DNA from: Antedon mediterranea
Lineage: Eukaryota; Echinodermata; Crinoidea; Comatulida; Antedonidae
Length of the DNA stretch: 64,000 bases
Assembly: GCF_964355755.1 (NCBI RefSeq)
Contig: NC_092680.1
Location: 3,635,001-3,699,000, forward strand
Direction of reading: 5' to 3'
Below are positions 33,995 to 47,700 of the stretch, one piece after another. The stretch's first letter is position 1. Every line of letters starts with the position of its first letter. The notes beneath the pieces were generated by a model that searched no databases, was not told the DNA's origin, and saw only the letters and a program-made list of their open reading frames with translations. The translations under genes and the position numbers were made by a program.

Positions 33995-36841
33995 CTACTT
34001 TGTAGACTCCATAGTCAATGCAATGCTCTTCTCTGCCCGTTTGTTCAGATTATGACAATCTGCAAGAATATCTGTATTTGAAAAAAATATCAATCAATCA
34101 ATCAATCGTTCGATTTATATAGCGCCATTCCAACAGAATAGAATTTAATTAATCAGCAACCACCATTAAATAAGTAATACACGTAAAGTGTTTTGATTGT
34201 ATTAATACAGTACCTCTAATATTTTGTTCAATTTGTAATATGTTTGTATCTTCAGATGGTTTCTTAGACAACATGACATCATCAACCCATGGAACTGGTA
34301 GTGGAGACTCTCGAATCGGTCCTTCTCGAGGTGCTGGGGAAAAAGAAATATTAAATTGGTATAATTAGTATACCCTAATTAAAACTCATTAAATATTTAT
34401 GCTACCTGAATATTAATTGGTATAGTCTTATTTTCATCTATTATAAGTTATGAGGTTCGAAAGCAAAGCCGAAATTATAAGTATACAGTGTAAATAAAGC
34501 TATATCTTATTATAGATTTGACATCATCAGTGCTTGGTTCCCGCTTGGAAGTAATGTAACGATGTAAGCTCACAGTTATTGATGTGATGGAGCATCCAAA
34601 ATGTCACCTGTGAACTCACTTGTTTTGCACCTACGTGGTTGCGTTGTGACCAAGTAGGAGCCAAGTTTTAATAAGTCATAGGTCATCAAGGTCAAGTTTT
34701 TCAACAATCACACATACCCTCAAAGCAGGCATCAATTTCTTGGCACAATTTGAATAAGTCGCTACCTGGACCTGAAAGCCTATTCCCATCAAGTGTCCGC
34801 AGTGAGGGCAGCAGATAACAAATTGTTATTGTGTAACTTTGATCTTTGCATATTGGATTATCTAACTTATTCACAATGTCTTGCAGTCGTAATGTTTTAA
34901 GGAATTCAAGGCCAGCTAGTTTGCTCACACTGTCAAAACTGAATTAAAGAAAGAAAATCATATAACATCATTATTATCTTATTATCAGCATCTGCATACA
35001 TGCCAACATCTAAAGCCTTGTCTACACTATCAAACTTCATGCGACAAAAAATGTGATGTGCCCATATATGGACATGATGATGTCATATCACTACCATATT
35101 TGGACACATCACATTATTTTGTCACATAAAGTTTGATAGTGTAGACAAGGCTTTAGTTTAAAAAACGGGAGCTGGTGTTTTTTTTATGTCACAGTACCTT
35201 CTATCTATTATCGAGAGGTAAAGAGTGCAGTGTGACGTCACAAGCGGTATCGCAAGAAGCAGTATCATAAATTGTATTTAATGCTTACCTGTTGATCAAG
35301 TTTCCAGCAGCATTCAAAGATTGTAAACTATCTAGACAACCAACTGGCTCTGAAAATGAATAATGTTATAAGTTGTAAAAGTAGATATTTTTTCATATAT
35401 TTTCAAATATAATGGCCTATTTTGAGACTTAAAAATATTACATATTTACATTGTTTTATGTTTTAATGTATGCTTTGAGTGCTGGTGTGGCACGCCTTAT
35501 GGCGACAGTGGTCCTTCGACCTCTTTTGCCACTCCTTGGCACACTCAAAGTTTATGTGTTGTTTTAATGTTGCTAAAATTAATAAAATAAAATAAATAAA
35601 TAAACAATGGTGAGGTTGATTGTAGAGTTGCCCTGGTCCTCTCCACACTCCCAACATTTTTTGCTAATGACTGTAAATGGGATTATCTCTTTTGAAAAAT
35701 GTGTTCATGTTGGTTTACTCACCTAAATCTGTGATTTGATTGGCTGATATGTTGAGATCAGTAAGTTGCTTTAACTTGTTGATTGGCAGCAGACTTGTAA
35801 TACAGTTGTGAGAGACATCCAACCTTTCAATATTCTCACAATGTCTGATGTAACCTAGGTCCTTGATGCCTGCACAGATATCGTGTAAAAAAAAAAAAAA
35901 TAATTAAACACCCCAATTAAATGAACCACAACAAACCACAATGAATTGCATCAAACCAAAATAATGAACCACAGTGAACTCCAATGAACCAGGGTTAGAT
36001 GAAACAACCAGTGATGTAAATGTAATGAGGGAATAACCTGCAACTTGCAGCCTACTGGGCTCAATTGCACACAGGTGAGGACGACACACACAACTTTCTA
36101 CTCCCCTATGTAAGGGTCCCTTCATGTGAGTGAACTTGAAGCCATGAAGGTTTATGCTATGCCCAGCGATCTTGAATTGTTATATAGTCCATTTGGTGCA
36201 GTTCAGTGGAGTAATTCATTGGTGGACGTTCATCGAGAATGCTGTATTTCATTGGAATTTGTTTTGGTTTTTGATGTCCGATGTAATTTGTCGGACCGGT
36301 AACCTGATTGGGATGTGTTGTTACCTTTTTGTTTAAAATTCAAATAATGAATACTAGTAACATCAAATTCTCCTGAAACTCTTTTCAGTACTTCAACAGT
36401 AATGGTCTCAACTGCATCATCTAAAAAAAGAACGTTCAATGTTTATAAATTATATTATTTGTTTGAGCATGTTTCTCTTGGCCACAATTTAAAATAAAAC
36501 AGTTTTAATTTTTTAATCTGAGTTGCCAAAACTGGCTTACCCTGCATTTATATAGAATAAATGTTTAGGCAGATCGAGGTAGGCCTCTGCTAGGGTCTAG
36601 TAGCCTAATCCTACAGTGTAGGGTCTAGGCCTACCCTCTAATATTAGATAGTAGCCTATCTAGCTACAGTATTTTGACTGACTTACTCTGTAGAGGATGC
36701 ATAGTCTAGACAAGCAAGGAAGGGTGCCTAGCTTCTAGGCCTAGGCTACGACAATGTGGTTTATTTATCTATTTATTAAAAGGAGAGTATTATCATAACT
36801 GCATTACAAACCATACTTTCTTTTTCTGTAAATTCAGCCAT
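33995..36841 (-). CDS. LRRC61: Leucine-rich repeat-containing protein 61 (complete, 248 aa)
   Basis: Exons 36817-36841 (ATG 36839-36841), 36325-36420, 35723-35869, 35289-35349, 34718-34938, 34214-34333, 33995-34071 (TAG 33995-33997) give 249 codons in continuous phase; human LRRC61, from memory, is about 259 aa. Conserved pieces: GEFDVTSIHYL (vertebrate GEFALDSILLL), LDVSHNCITSL and LNISANQITDL (LRR cores), LQSLNAAGNL (identical), LEFLKTLRLQD, NPICKDQSY and PSLRTLDG (LRR cap), then GSDLFKLCQEID. The C-terminal tail is short and polar. The first exon must end at 36817 (donor GTATGG), since the alternative donor 5 nt downstream breaks phase. Molecular role is poorly defined; LRR proteins of this type are protein-binding. 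Confidence 0.9.
34092..34140. mobile_element. Retroelement-like fragment TTTATATAGCGCC
   Basis: (CAAT)n followed by CGATTTATATAGCGCCATTC; a similar fragment, (CAAT)n then CATATATAGCGCCAGT, is at 61940-61975. Such junctions are common in marine-invertebrate retroelement ends. Family not determined. Confidence 0.4.
35011..35155. mobile_element. CArG-MITE (family A), best-preserved copy
   Basis: Perfect TIRs TAAAGCCTTGTCTACACTAT / ATAGTGTAGACAAGGCTTTA, with matched changes in both ends. CArG boxes at 35062-35071 and 35094-35103. In an LRRC61 intron. Confidence 0.92.
35906..36319. mobile_element. Possible inverted-repeat element in LRRC61 intron 2
   Basis: ACACCCCAATTA at the left versus TGATTGGGATGTGT at the right, with several loosely inverted CAATGAACCA / TTCATTGG words between. 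Weak. Confidence 0.3.
36560..36770. repeat. CTAG/AGGCCTA-rich tract in LRRC61 intron 1
   Basis: GTCTAGTAGCCTA, TCTAGGCCTACC, CTAGCTACAG and CTTCTAGGCCTAGGC within about 100-250 bp of the LRRC61 start exon. Same character as the tracts near SKIC3 and UBAP1. Confidence 0.65.
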
Positions 36842-36984
36842 TATAAAGGTCTGGCTCAGTCATATTTATTAATTTTATGAACAATTCATGCAGTCTGTTG
36901 TTTGTTTGACGTCGCTGTGGATTTTTTATTTCTTAATTTTCTAAAACAAGTTGTATAGCGCCACCAGTATTATAGTCGATCCAC

Positions 36985-37055
36985 CCGAGATCTATATATA
37001 TAGATAGATCAAGATCTGTATTATATAGATCAAGATCTGTATTATATAGATCTCG
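36985..37055. repeat. Palindromic AGATCTATATA repeat
   Basis: CCCGAGATCTATATA to TATATAGATCTCGGG enclosing two direct AGATCAAGATCTGTATTAT units. About 145 bp upstream of the LRRC61 ATG. Confidence 0.65.
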
Positions 37056-37059
37056 GGTC

Positions 37060-38683
37060 AAGATCGAATAAATTGTTGTCTCTGCAATTTGGTTAATCAG
37101 TCCTCAAAAAAACACATTTGCTTTATGTTTGCTATATTTATTTATATTAAAGTTTATAAGAAAACTCAGGTCTTAGTCCTCCACATAACTTTAGTAATGC
37201 ATCAAAAGTCTTTTATCTAGGGAGCCTCATTTTCATCCCCTTAAATAACGCACAACAAATAAAAGAAACAAGTCAATAATGTATTAATTACTTTTATTAG
37301 TTTGCTCAAACGGGGCGACTGTTGTGTAGGCTAAAATATAAACAGGGGACTAGGTTTTCACACCCTCTGTTCGTTTATTCTTAATCATCGTAAACGGGAA
37401 AACATAGACTACCTACATGATAATGCGAACTATAAGATCACAAATGTATAAATACAATCTGGTTGCAATTACGTGAAAGAATAACCTTTAACCTACTAGA
37501 TAACGTTTGGTGATAAAACGTTTCAATGAAGAATCACAACGTAAATGAAACAAACTAGGGATTTTATTTTAAACATAGATAATTTTGCTTTTAATAACCT
37601 AGCTGATTTTTTTCTTGGTAAAATCTACAATAGTTCCAGATATAAACTGCCTACTGAAAACACTGCACGAGACCAAGCAGTTAGTTCTATTAACTCAATA
37701 TAGCGTTAAATTAATTAAAAAATAAAGAAAAATTATTTCAAAGATTGAATTAGGTTTTCTAACATCATATACATTACAGCTACAGACAACATCTTTGGAA
37801 TAAAAATTACTGTATGAAAAAAAAAATATTTATATATGATTATCTGTATTAATAACATGTAAGCCTATGGACACAGTGATACTAAAAGTTATAGGAAGGG
37901 TTGGAACTTGGTAACGTACCATCACAGAACGAGTCTGCTCATTGGTCGATGATACCACAAGTTACAGTAATCAACAAATTAGGGAGATCAGTTTATTGAG
38001 GGAAGGGTAATTCTGTTAATTATTATTCAGCTGTCAAAATACATAACCTAAACAAAATGAATACATAAATAGTGTACAAAGAACTGGAAAATATCGGCCG
38101 GAACATGGCTTATGAATGTTTATTTATTGTAATACTGATACATGAAATGATACCCAGATATATTTAGTTTTACCGTCAACAACACAAATGTCTTCATCGT
38201 TTTAATCAATGCTCCATGTGCAGTGCCTACAATATTTAATCAATATTTTTTTTTTCTTTTTTTAAATAATTTTAGCTTATGGGTGCCACTAAAGCCTACA
38301 TTTACACGTTATCTAACCTAAAGCTCTGTCGTCGTCCAATTATCTTTTCATAGCGTTCTTTATGCTTTCCAATTCCTGATTAAACTTTCCCTTATTACAC
38401 AGTTGATAACAATTTTTTGGACTAACTATTCCCGGGGGTAAGGAACCATGGAGGAAGGGAATCCCTACCCCCTACACAGCATCACATTGGAGTGTAATAT
38501 TTAAAAAAATAAATGAAAAAAAAATGCAACAAATATAGAAATTTGTATTCAAGTACAGAACATGCTGGTACTCCCGAAAAATTTCATTGGATTTCTACCA
38601 TAACCAGGATAAGTAGAAGAGATGATAAAAGATGTTTACAGAAGTATAGAAAGTTTGTCAAATAGATTGATAGTAGTAGAGAT
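37060..38683. other. LRRC61 upstream region and tropomyosin 3' UTR side
   Basis: No coding exon recognised. The part adjoining 38684 should be the 3' UTR of the tropomyosin isoform ending there. Confidence 0.45.
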
Positions 38684-38766
38684 TTACATAGCATTCAAGT
38701 CAGCAAGGGTCTGATCCAACTCATCAGCAACCCGTCGGGACTTCTCCTTCTCCATGAACAACTCAT
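38684..38766 (-). CDS. TPM: Tropomyosin terminal exon, variant 1
   Basis: Encodes DELFMEKEKSRRVADEL then DQTLADLNAM and TAA. Entry phase 1, 83 nt, the same as variant 2 at 40901-40983, so they are alternative 3' ends. The C-terminus sets head-to-tail overlap and troponin-T binding in muscle isoforms (family knowledge). Confidence 0.92.
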
Positions 38767-41700
38767 CTGTAAGGCGGAGTAAAGAAGCGAAAAGAAAAAA
38801 AAATGAATGTAAAAATATAGTAAGAGAGAAGGATAGATAGAAATAAATTGCAGAAGCACTGATAAAAGCACTTATTGTAAATATAATTAGCACAAAAAGC
38901 AACCAAGCAAATATTAGAGGAAAATGTTAAAAATCACAATATATATTCTACGTACATATATGTATGCAAAATTTATGTTGACATTATTACTACCACCACC
39001 ACCACCATATGCTTCTACCCTATACAGCACCCTAGGAATGACCGCACTTCAAGCTTAATTAGGTCTATCGGCCTCTACAGACGGCCATTTTTATTTATTA
39101 AATCTTTTTCCTACAAAGTTATATTATCTATACCTAATTTTACCATGGAATGTCTATCAATATAATCAGACAATAATTTGTATAATTTTGCGTAAAACTA
39201 TTGCAAAGCCCAGTCCACACTACCAAACTTGTGAGGAAAAAAGGTGTCCATAAATGGGCGTGGTATCACATTACATATCAAATCACATAAAAACAGTGAA
39301 AAAGCAATTTGTTAGTTAAATTTAAACATATAGGATTTAGTCATAATTGTTCAAATAAATTTGATAGAATTTGTTGAGTGTGAAAGGGCTTTACTTATTT
39401 TTTTAAAAAAATGAATTTATTTTTCATAACATGATCAAAAAGTTAATAAAAGTTAATTTATAATATGTTGATTCAGGCTTAATAAGAAAAAGCCACATCT
39501 ACAAATTACACTATATTGTAGGCAATAACACAGTATATATAAATTACAAGAGTCTCTATCATGTGTATGCAAATGGACTACATGTCCCTACATTGGCAGA
39601 TAATGACAAAATGCAAACAAAATAATTAATGATTATTTTCTTAAATTCTAGAAAAAAAAAATCAATTGCCTGTAGGAATATGTTTACAGAATTGGGTAGA
39701 AATTAATTAACTAGGAAAAACACACAAATATAATTGTGTAATATAAAACATTTTTAATCAATCACTTTTATTATATATATATATATAAAAAAAGAACCAG
39801 ACATATCATTGGTCCTGTAATTCCATCATTTGGTCAAGCAACCCCCGGTACATTGGTGACCGGCAAGCAAGATGAAAAATAAGCACAAAAAAACAATAAT
39901 AAAAATACAAAATAAGAGTGTTTGACTCCATGTGCTTTTTGTCATTATTAACTCTTTTCACTTGCACAACATTTTTTCTAAACACAATCTATGTCTACAA
40001 ATAAGTTGGTCACTTGTTCTCGAGGTGTTAAGCTTGACCTTGCCACGTATAACTGAAAGAGAAAAAAAAAAATCAGAAAATTATAATAACAAAATTTTAG
40101 CAAATTGCACAGGTAAGCCTGCCACCATTTTCAGTAATTAACATTTTTCAGTATGTTTTATGATTATCTTATTTTGTCACCCGATTCTCATTTATATGGC
40201 ATTAAACTGTATGCCCAGTATCATAGGAAAATTCTGTAATACAATGTCACATGTATCACACAGGCTTATGGCCAACTACAAGAAATAACCGCCCCAGAAC
40301 GGGTACCTCTCCCCACCCCAATGCAGTAGTTTAAACACAATTCACAGTACAAATTTCGTTCATGTTGATATTCCATAGTTCCCAGTAGGGTAACATTCTG
40401 GCACAAAGTGTGATGTCATCAAATATGGTAGTAATAAGCCCAAATATGGTAGTGAAATGACATCATATGTCCATATATGGGCACATCACATTTTTACTTG
40501 GGGTACCCGAGTCTACAGTAAGACTCTCTCATCTTCTCTTCCATCCAACACTATTGAGTAAAAAGTGCAAATTATAAAAGTACTACTCCTCTCTTATTCA
40601 TTGTACTATTGAGCTGGGATTTGGCATGAAAATACTACAGAGACATGTCCTCAAAGCTATAGAGCCGGATTTTTTAATTTCAACCGGATGCAGCCATATG
40701 ACGTCTAGAAGATGGTACCGTATAGCCGTAGCGAGGTTATTGATGTCTTGTGACGTCACATCCCGTCTTTTGACGTCATTACGGCTTCGTTTGCTGTACC
40801 CCAAGTATCGCACATTCATGCTTGTTTTGTAACATAAAGTTTGATAGTGTGGACAGAGCTTTAGCTAACAACATAATAATTATGTTCAAACTAACCTTAT
40901 TTACATAGCATTAACTTCCAGAAGTAGGTTATCCAATTCTTGTTTAGCCGCTTCATATTTTTTTTGCTCCTTCTCAAGATCATCTGGAAAAGATATGAAA
41001 TGATATTATGTTACATATATCCTCAATTTTTGTAATTTTCAAGCATATAATTATAGAAATAGAACATAAAATTCTAAAAAAATTGGGATTAGACTTTCTA
41101 CACACCCACAACAGCGACAGTTCGAAAGATGCGTTGGGTACTTTGAAGTGCACATGTAAGCACTGGACCTACCGTTTTATCAGATTCTCATATCTCAAAA
41201 TATGGCATAATTTGCCCAGTATCATAGGCGAATTCTGTAATACGGTGTCACATGTATCACATGTGGTACCTACATTATGTTAAGTTTAGGCTTATGTGAC
41301 ACTGTGTCATAGAAATTGCCTATGATTACTATGTATATACTATACATACAGTACAGAACTGTGAATAGGCTACTAGTTTTACATCCTTATTATCCAAGAA
41401 GACAACTATCAAAAAAATGTTCGAGTAGTTTTTTATATACGCATCCAACAGCGAGTAATTTGCCAATAACCACTCAGTCACTCAACTCAAGATTAACTGC
41501 AATTTTTATTTCATAATAAAGTTGATTTTTTACTGGGTAAATCAGAACCTTAGTTTATGAATATATCATTTCTTGAATGGTCCATTTACATTCATCGTGA
41601 GCCATTTTATGATTCTTAATTATGAAATTTATTCTTTTGCTTTTTTATTTGTGAAATAACTTCAAACTTGAAAGGAAATTCCAAATGTTTTAAACCAAGA

Positions 41701-44700
41701 ATTATTTTTTATTAATATGTATAATAAACCAATTATTTGTTGGATGATATTGCTAGTTAACTAGCATGGCAATATTTACCTATATTGTATCATAATATAC
41801 ATACAAAATAAATACAAAAAAATTAATATTCGAATTAAACTCCAAATGGGTAGAATAAATCAACAACAGTACTTTGACTTTCCTAAACTATGTTAACATT
41901 TATTTATTTAGTTATTTTAAAGATAAGTTTATTTTTTGTAACAACTGTAAGTATTTAAAGGCAAATAAGGCAACCTAAAGCTCTGTCTACACTATCAAAC
42001 TAGTTAGACAAAAAAGTGTAATGTGCCCAAACATGATGGTAATATGCCAGTGATATGACATCATCATGTCCATATATGAGCACATCAAATTTTTTTTCAC
42101 ATAAAGTTTGATAGTGTAGACAGAGATTTACAAATGTTAATGCCGATAAACAGAATATTCGACTACTACAGATATTGACATAACTGAACCATTAGACAAC
42201 AGAGACCAAGTCTAACTGGGCCATTTGAATTTTGTTATTATTGAACTGATTGTTAATTTAAACATTATTTACTGTCTGCTATTCAATGTTTGATTTCTTC
42301 TATTAAATTGTATATTTTATCCAACTGGTAGTTCTCTACAGTATTAAGATGAAAAAATAGCTGCTGCATTACGGGAGCATGTTTCCATACACATTTGATT
42401 TTAAAAAATGACCGGGATAATAATGTGAAGATATGCTTAAACTTATTGTGCATTAAGCGATATATAAGAACGAATATTATTATTATTAAAAACAAATGTA
42501 TCCAACAAATGTCATAAAAGAGAACAATTAAAAGATAAAAAACTAGCTGCTGCATTATGGGAGCATGTTTCCATACGTGTTTGATTTATAAACGGGATAA
42601 TAATATGAAGATAATGCTTAGAAGTATTGTACATTCAGCGCTTTTATAAGAATGAATATTATTATTATAAAAAACAAATAATAAAAGAGAAAGACAATTA
42701 AAAATTCTTGACGACAAAAAATGACCGACTGGATTCTAACAACGATAGGATGCAATGAAAAGACTGTGACAAATCACAAATGAAATATAACGAACCTCTG
42801 AACAGTTGGCTGATTGGTTAAAAATAATTTAACATTTGTAAAAAGATATTTTATCTGTCTGTATTGGTATTTGTGAGAGTTTTAAATATGTAGTGTTTTT
42901 TTTCACACGGAATAATCAAAGTTATTACCTTCATCTTGCCTTTCATCTTCACAATTCTGGATCATAGTTTTTATTTGAAGTTATTTTTAATCTTTTCTCC
43001 ACAAAAACACAATATTAAAGTCTATAATCTATGATCACACCATGCAGTTTGGATGTTTGTTTGTTGTAATTTTTCCACAAAATCATGCAGATATCAATTG
43101 AGGGCGCTAACAATTACGGTTGAGCGTGCATAGTTGTGTTTACACTTTATAATTATGTTGCGTTTTACAGTGAATTAATAATGTAATGTATACATGAACA
43201 TGCCATGAAAATTATCCATTAAAACGTTTTAATAACAATTCTTTTGTAATGGAATAACAAAAATAATATTACTGGTTATGAATTAATAGTACCTACAAAA
43301 TGAATATATTTATATTTTATAGTTTACTATAGCGAAAGTCTTGAAACACTGAATTTAATAGACCTGTTTTTTCTCATATTTTGACATCAAATTTTTTATA
43401 CTGTATTTTATATTTTTCAAAATTCAAATGATCTACTGTATTTTTCCAACACAAAACTGTTTTCTCCAACCTCAACACAACAAACTAAATTGATCTATGA
43501 TTATTACCAAAATGATTAAAAAACTTAGGTTAGTTACAAATATTATTTCACAATCAAATGAGTTTACAGTGGAACATCCATCCATTAAGAGGACACCTTC
43601 GGGACCCAACTAAGTGTTCCCTGAATAGGGGTTGGCATTGGTGTTAAAACATATATTGCCTCTCATACATGTCCCCTGTATGGGGGTCCCAAATGAGCGC
43701 CTTAAACTGCAATTCAAACCCCACAGACTGAGACTGAAGCTAATTTGAGTATAACAGTTCAACTTGAAATTACAGAATTACTCAATTTAATTTAAGATTT
43801 AGTAGTTTTTGATGACAATGATGATCTATACAATCTATTATAATTCTTAAGTTATATATTTTAAATAATAAAAACATTCCTACATTATATTTAAGATTTA
43901 TATAATAATATGTGACAATAATAATATCATAATGTAGTTATGATGATTAATAAATTTAAAAAATGGCATTTTATGTTCTAAAACTTGGAAGGAAATAAAA
44001 AGTGATAAAATCGTGCAAAAACAAATGCTTTGTATGTATCATTCCTCAACTGAAAACTAACACCAGGAATTTTAAGTAATTTATCAGACATGTGAAATTA
44101 GAGGCTGTTTATGAAGAATCATACAACAATTATGAGCATGATGAGGGGAAGTATAAAAAATAAAATAAATAACTATATGTAGTTTGGAAGGGCTGGTCTT
44201 AGGATGTATTCAAATTATAAACTGTGTGAATAGATAGTAATTTATGTAACTTCTATTCTGTGTGTGAATCATACCTATAGATATAGTAATCTATATAACT
44301 TCTATTCTGTGTGTGAATCGTACCTATAGATATAATAATCTATGTAACTTCTATTCTGTGTGTGATTCATACCTATAGATATAGTAATCTATGTAACTTC
44401 TATTCTGTGTGTGATTCATACCTATAGATATAGTAATCTATGTAACTTCTATTCTGTGTGTGAATCGTACCTATAGATATAGTAATCTATGTAACTTCTA
44501 TTCTGTGTGTGAATCGTACCTATAGATATAGTAATCTATGTAACTCCTATTCTGTGTGTGAGTGAATTGTACCTACAGAGTTTAATAAACCTGACCTCCA
44601 ACCCCTGAAATTTGTTTTGTTTACTTGCTTTAAAATATCTCATTAAATTAAAACATTCCAAAATAGCTACAAATCTATTGTGTCACAGTTAATGTGGAAA

Positions 44701-47700
44701 TGAAAATTTGAAAATAGATTTATGAAATAATGGACATGCCTGGGTAATAGGATACAGAGGCGGAATACAATGCTTATACTGGGTAATTTTCTAGTCACAT
44801 GCTCAATATTAAGCCCTCCTTTCGATGCAAATTGTAGCATTGTGAAAAAAAAACAGGAACATTCTAAACCTACATGTCCTTAATAGTACACAGCAGAGGT
44901 ATGAATATATGTTAGCAAACAGTGGTTATTTTAGCATGCAATCTGGTACATTCTCAAATTAATGAGTAACACTCAAAAAACCATTCTCACACTCAAATCT
45001 TACACTGGATTCTCTCCTCATAATGAGGTTACAATCAAAAACACAAAGAATTTTTTTTTAAATTTAAAACAAACAATAAGAAAAACAGGCTAGGGAAAAA
45101 AAATCATATGAATGTAAAATAAACTTATATATTAAAACATTCAATAGAAACAAATTCATAATTGAAAGAAAATATTGAAAATAGATAGAACAGTAGTGGT
45201 GGTGGTAGTGATATGAAAATATTAACTGTTAAAATTTAACTTAAATATAAAAAACTTAATTATAACTGTACTATTATAGTTATACCGTAACACATATACT
45301 GTATATAACTAAAAACTCACTGGTCTTAACATGGAAACACAACGATACAACCTTATTACTACTACTACTCTGGCTTTACATACATACACAATATATACTG
45401 TATTTTGAACACAGCAAAAACTATTCAACATTAGGTTAATTTTCAAAGACAAAAAAAAACCGTCCATATTTTTTAATATCGAAACCAATATTCTCTCAAC
45501 TGCAAATATGATTAGTGGGTCAAAGTTCACCAATTTAATTAGCAGGTCAAAGTTTACAGGAACAAGCGCAACAGTGATCATACTCACTAGCTTCTTCCCA
45601 TAACTCTCTTTTTGCACCTACGGCAAATTGTCATTTTTCTCAGTGTTTGAAATTTATCTACCAGAATAGAAGCAAAAACAATAATGCAAAATGTGGTGTT
45701 TAGTTTAAAATTTTCATTTGCATTTCAATTTTGTGAAATTCTCTATTTTATGACCTGTAAACTTTGACCCCAACATATTTAGCCAGTTCAATGAAAATGG
45801 CTAACCATTTAGATAAAAAAATAAAAAATGGTGCAAAAATCCCGAAATATTGTGAAAATTAATCTAAACACTACACACTGTGCATTTATCTAGTTACAGT
45901 AATTTTAAATAATTTTATTTGAACATAACTTTTTCAATGAAACATTATTAAATCCTTATAAATAAGCCTAGTCTACACTAGGAGACTTGATCAAACTTTA
46001 ATTTGCAAGAACCGCATATTTATCCGCAAGTTTGTTAGTGGAGACTAGGCTTTACACCAACAGTACTTAGACAATACTAACACACTTCCTGGAAAATGGC
46101 TTTCTATATCCACACATGCAAATTACTAATTTTAATAATGTAAAATAATCACCTGCATTCACACATGAATGTAAAATTAAGAAGAGTGAAAAGAGAAACA
46201 TACCTTCCAACTGATCAATAGTGACACGGATTGTTTTCTCAGACCTCTCTGCGAACTCGGCTCTTGTCTCGGACTATAAACAAAAAGCATTTTGATTTAG
46301 GCAGGTAAATAAAGTATCCAATCAAAATGAAGTATGGAAGTTTTCTGCCATTAATTAGGTATCCCAATGAAAGCGCACAGAGGGGTATCACTTTTGAAAT
46401 ATTGACGAAATTCGAAAAAGTAGTATGACTTTGATGTTAAATAAATCGTATTCAATCTTAATTAATACTTACAAAATTTATATTGTTTGAAAGTACTTGT
46501 TTTAATCTATGTATAAGTGTGTTTATAATTAAAATTAATGAATTAGTTGCCGAGAAAATGCGATTTTAAAACGGTTCTAAAATCCCGTCGAGCCGATTTC
46601 CGCGCGTTGAAAACCTCATCGGAAAATCCCCATCAGTTTTCAAAACACGATCGCTCGATTACCATTGGAGCTAGCGGATTAATTTTTGTTGTATGTTATC
46701 AGGCTTTAAATAAGCTTTAATTTGATACGAAAATCGTCTTCTATAAATAGGTTTTTCGTAACGAAAAGTCAATTTTTGTGACAAAAATCCAATTTTGATT
46801 CACCGTTTATGGAAAAATATTATGGATTTTGGTATTAAATTATAGCTAAATCTACATTGAAATCGATAAAACATAGTTTACAAACGTATTGTGCATGGTA
46901 ATTGTGCGAACTACATTTTAAAATGGTGCATGAGGCGTAAATCCCGTTCAAAATTTTAAAGATCCAACCATTATAATCCGGTGAATATTGTAGTGAGTAA
47001 AATATTGTACTCTAAAATACGCGCGTGTTTGTTGTGGCGTTTTCCGTTAAATACATTAATGCACCCTATCAGCGAATGGTACGTTCCATATTTTGAACAC
47101 GTTGTTTAGTTTTCCTCGCTCGGGGTCGACCGGCTCGACGCGAGATGTGTGACAGCAGCGATGTCGGAGATTGACATGTCCTTTTCCGTCGTAGAATATC
47201 TGGTTTTACACATTAATTTAACAACTTAAAATTGATGTAATGTGCGGAAGATTTATTATGCAAGTATACAATGCAAATGCGTTAGGTTAAAATGTACCGA
47301 GGAAATTTATTAAGCTAATTTACCAACGTTACATTTGACTCTGTATACGGCGGCCGAAAGTCATTAACTGCGACCGAAATACTTTAACGGGAGCGACTAC
47401 TGATCGCGAGTAAGCCGTGACTTGGCCTAAACTTTAGCTCCGTATTTCAATTTAATAACGTAATAATACGAAAAGAAAACAATTTTTATAATGTTATATA
47501 TACTATTCAGGTAAACAATTAATTGTTTTAATTAACATTGATTATTTTAAATGAGTTTATTTTGACCCATATTGTGCGTTTGCCTTAAAAAGAGCATATC
47601 TTACTTAGCAGCCCGGCTTAGATTTGGTGTCATAATCATATGGGCCTAAAATCTTGTTTTACGTATTCAAAAGTTATATATAATAGTATTTATGATTGAA

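Noticed and set aside
35463-35657. Minus-strand open frame with Cys/His residues and a TTATT run
   Set aside because: Lies in an LRRC61 intron, contains a microsatellite, and matches no domain I can name; perhaps a retroelement scrap.
42929-42956. 28-nt exon-like segment (AG/GT borders) between tropomyosin exons
   Set aside because: Joined after exon 46204-46273 in phase it gives E-L-stop at once and resembles no tropomyosin exon; could be a poison exon but has no support.
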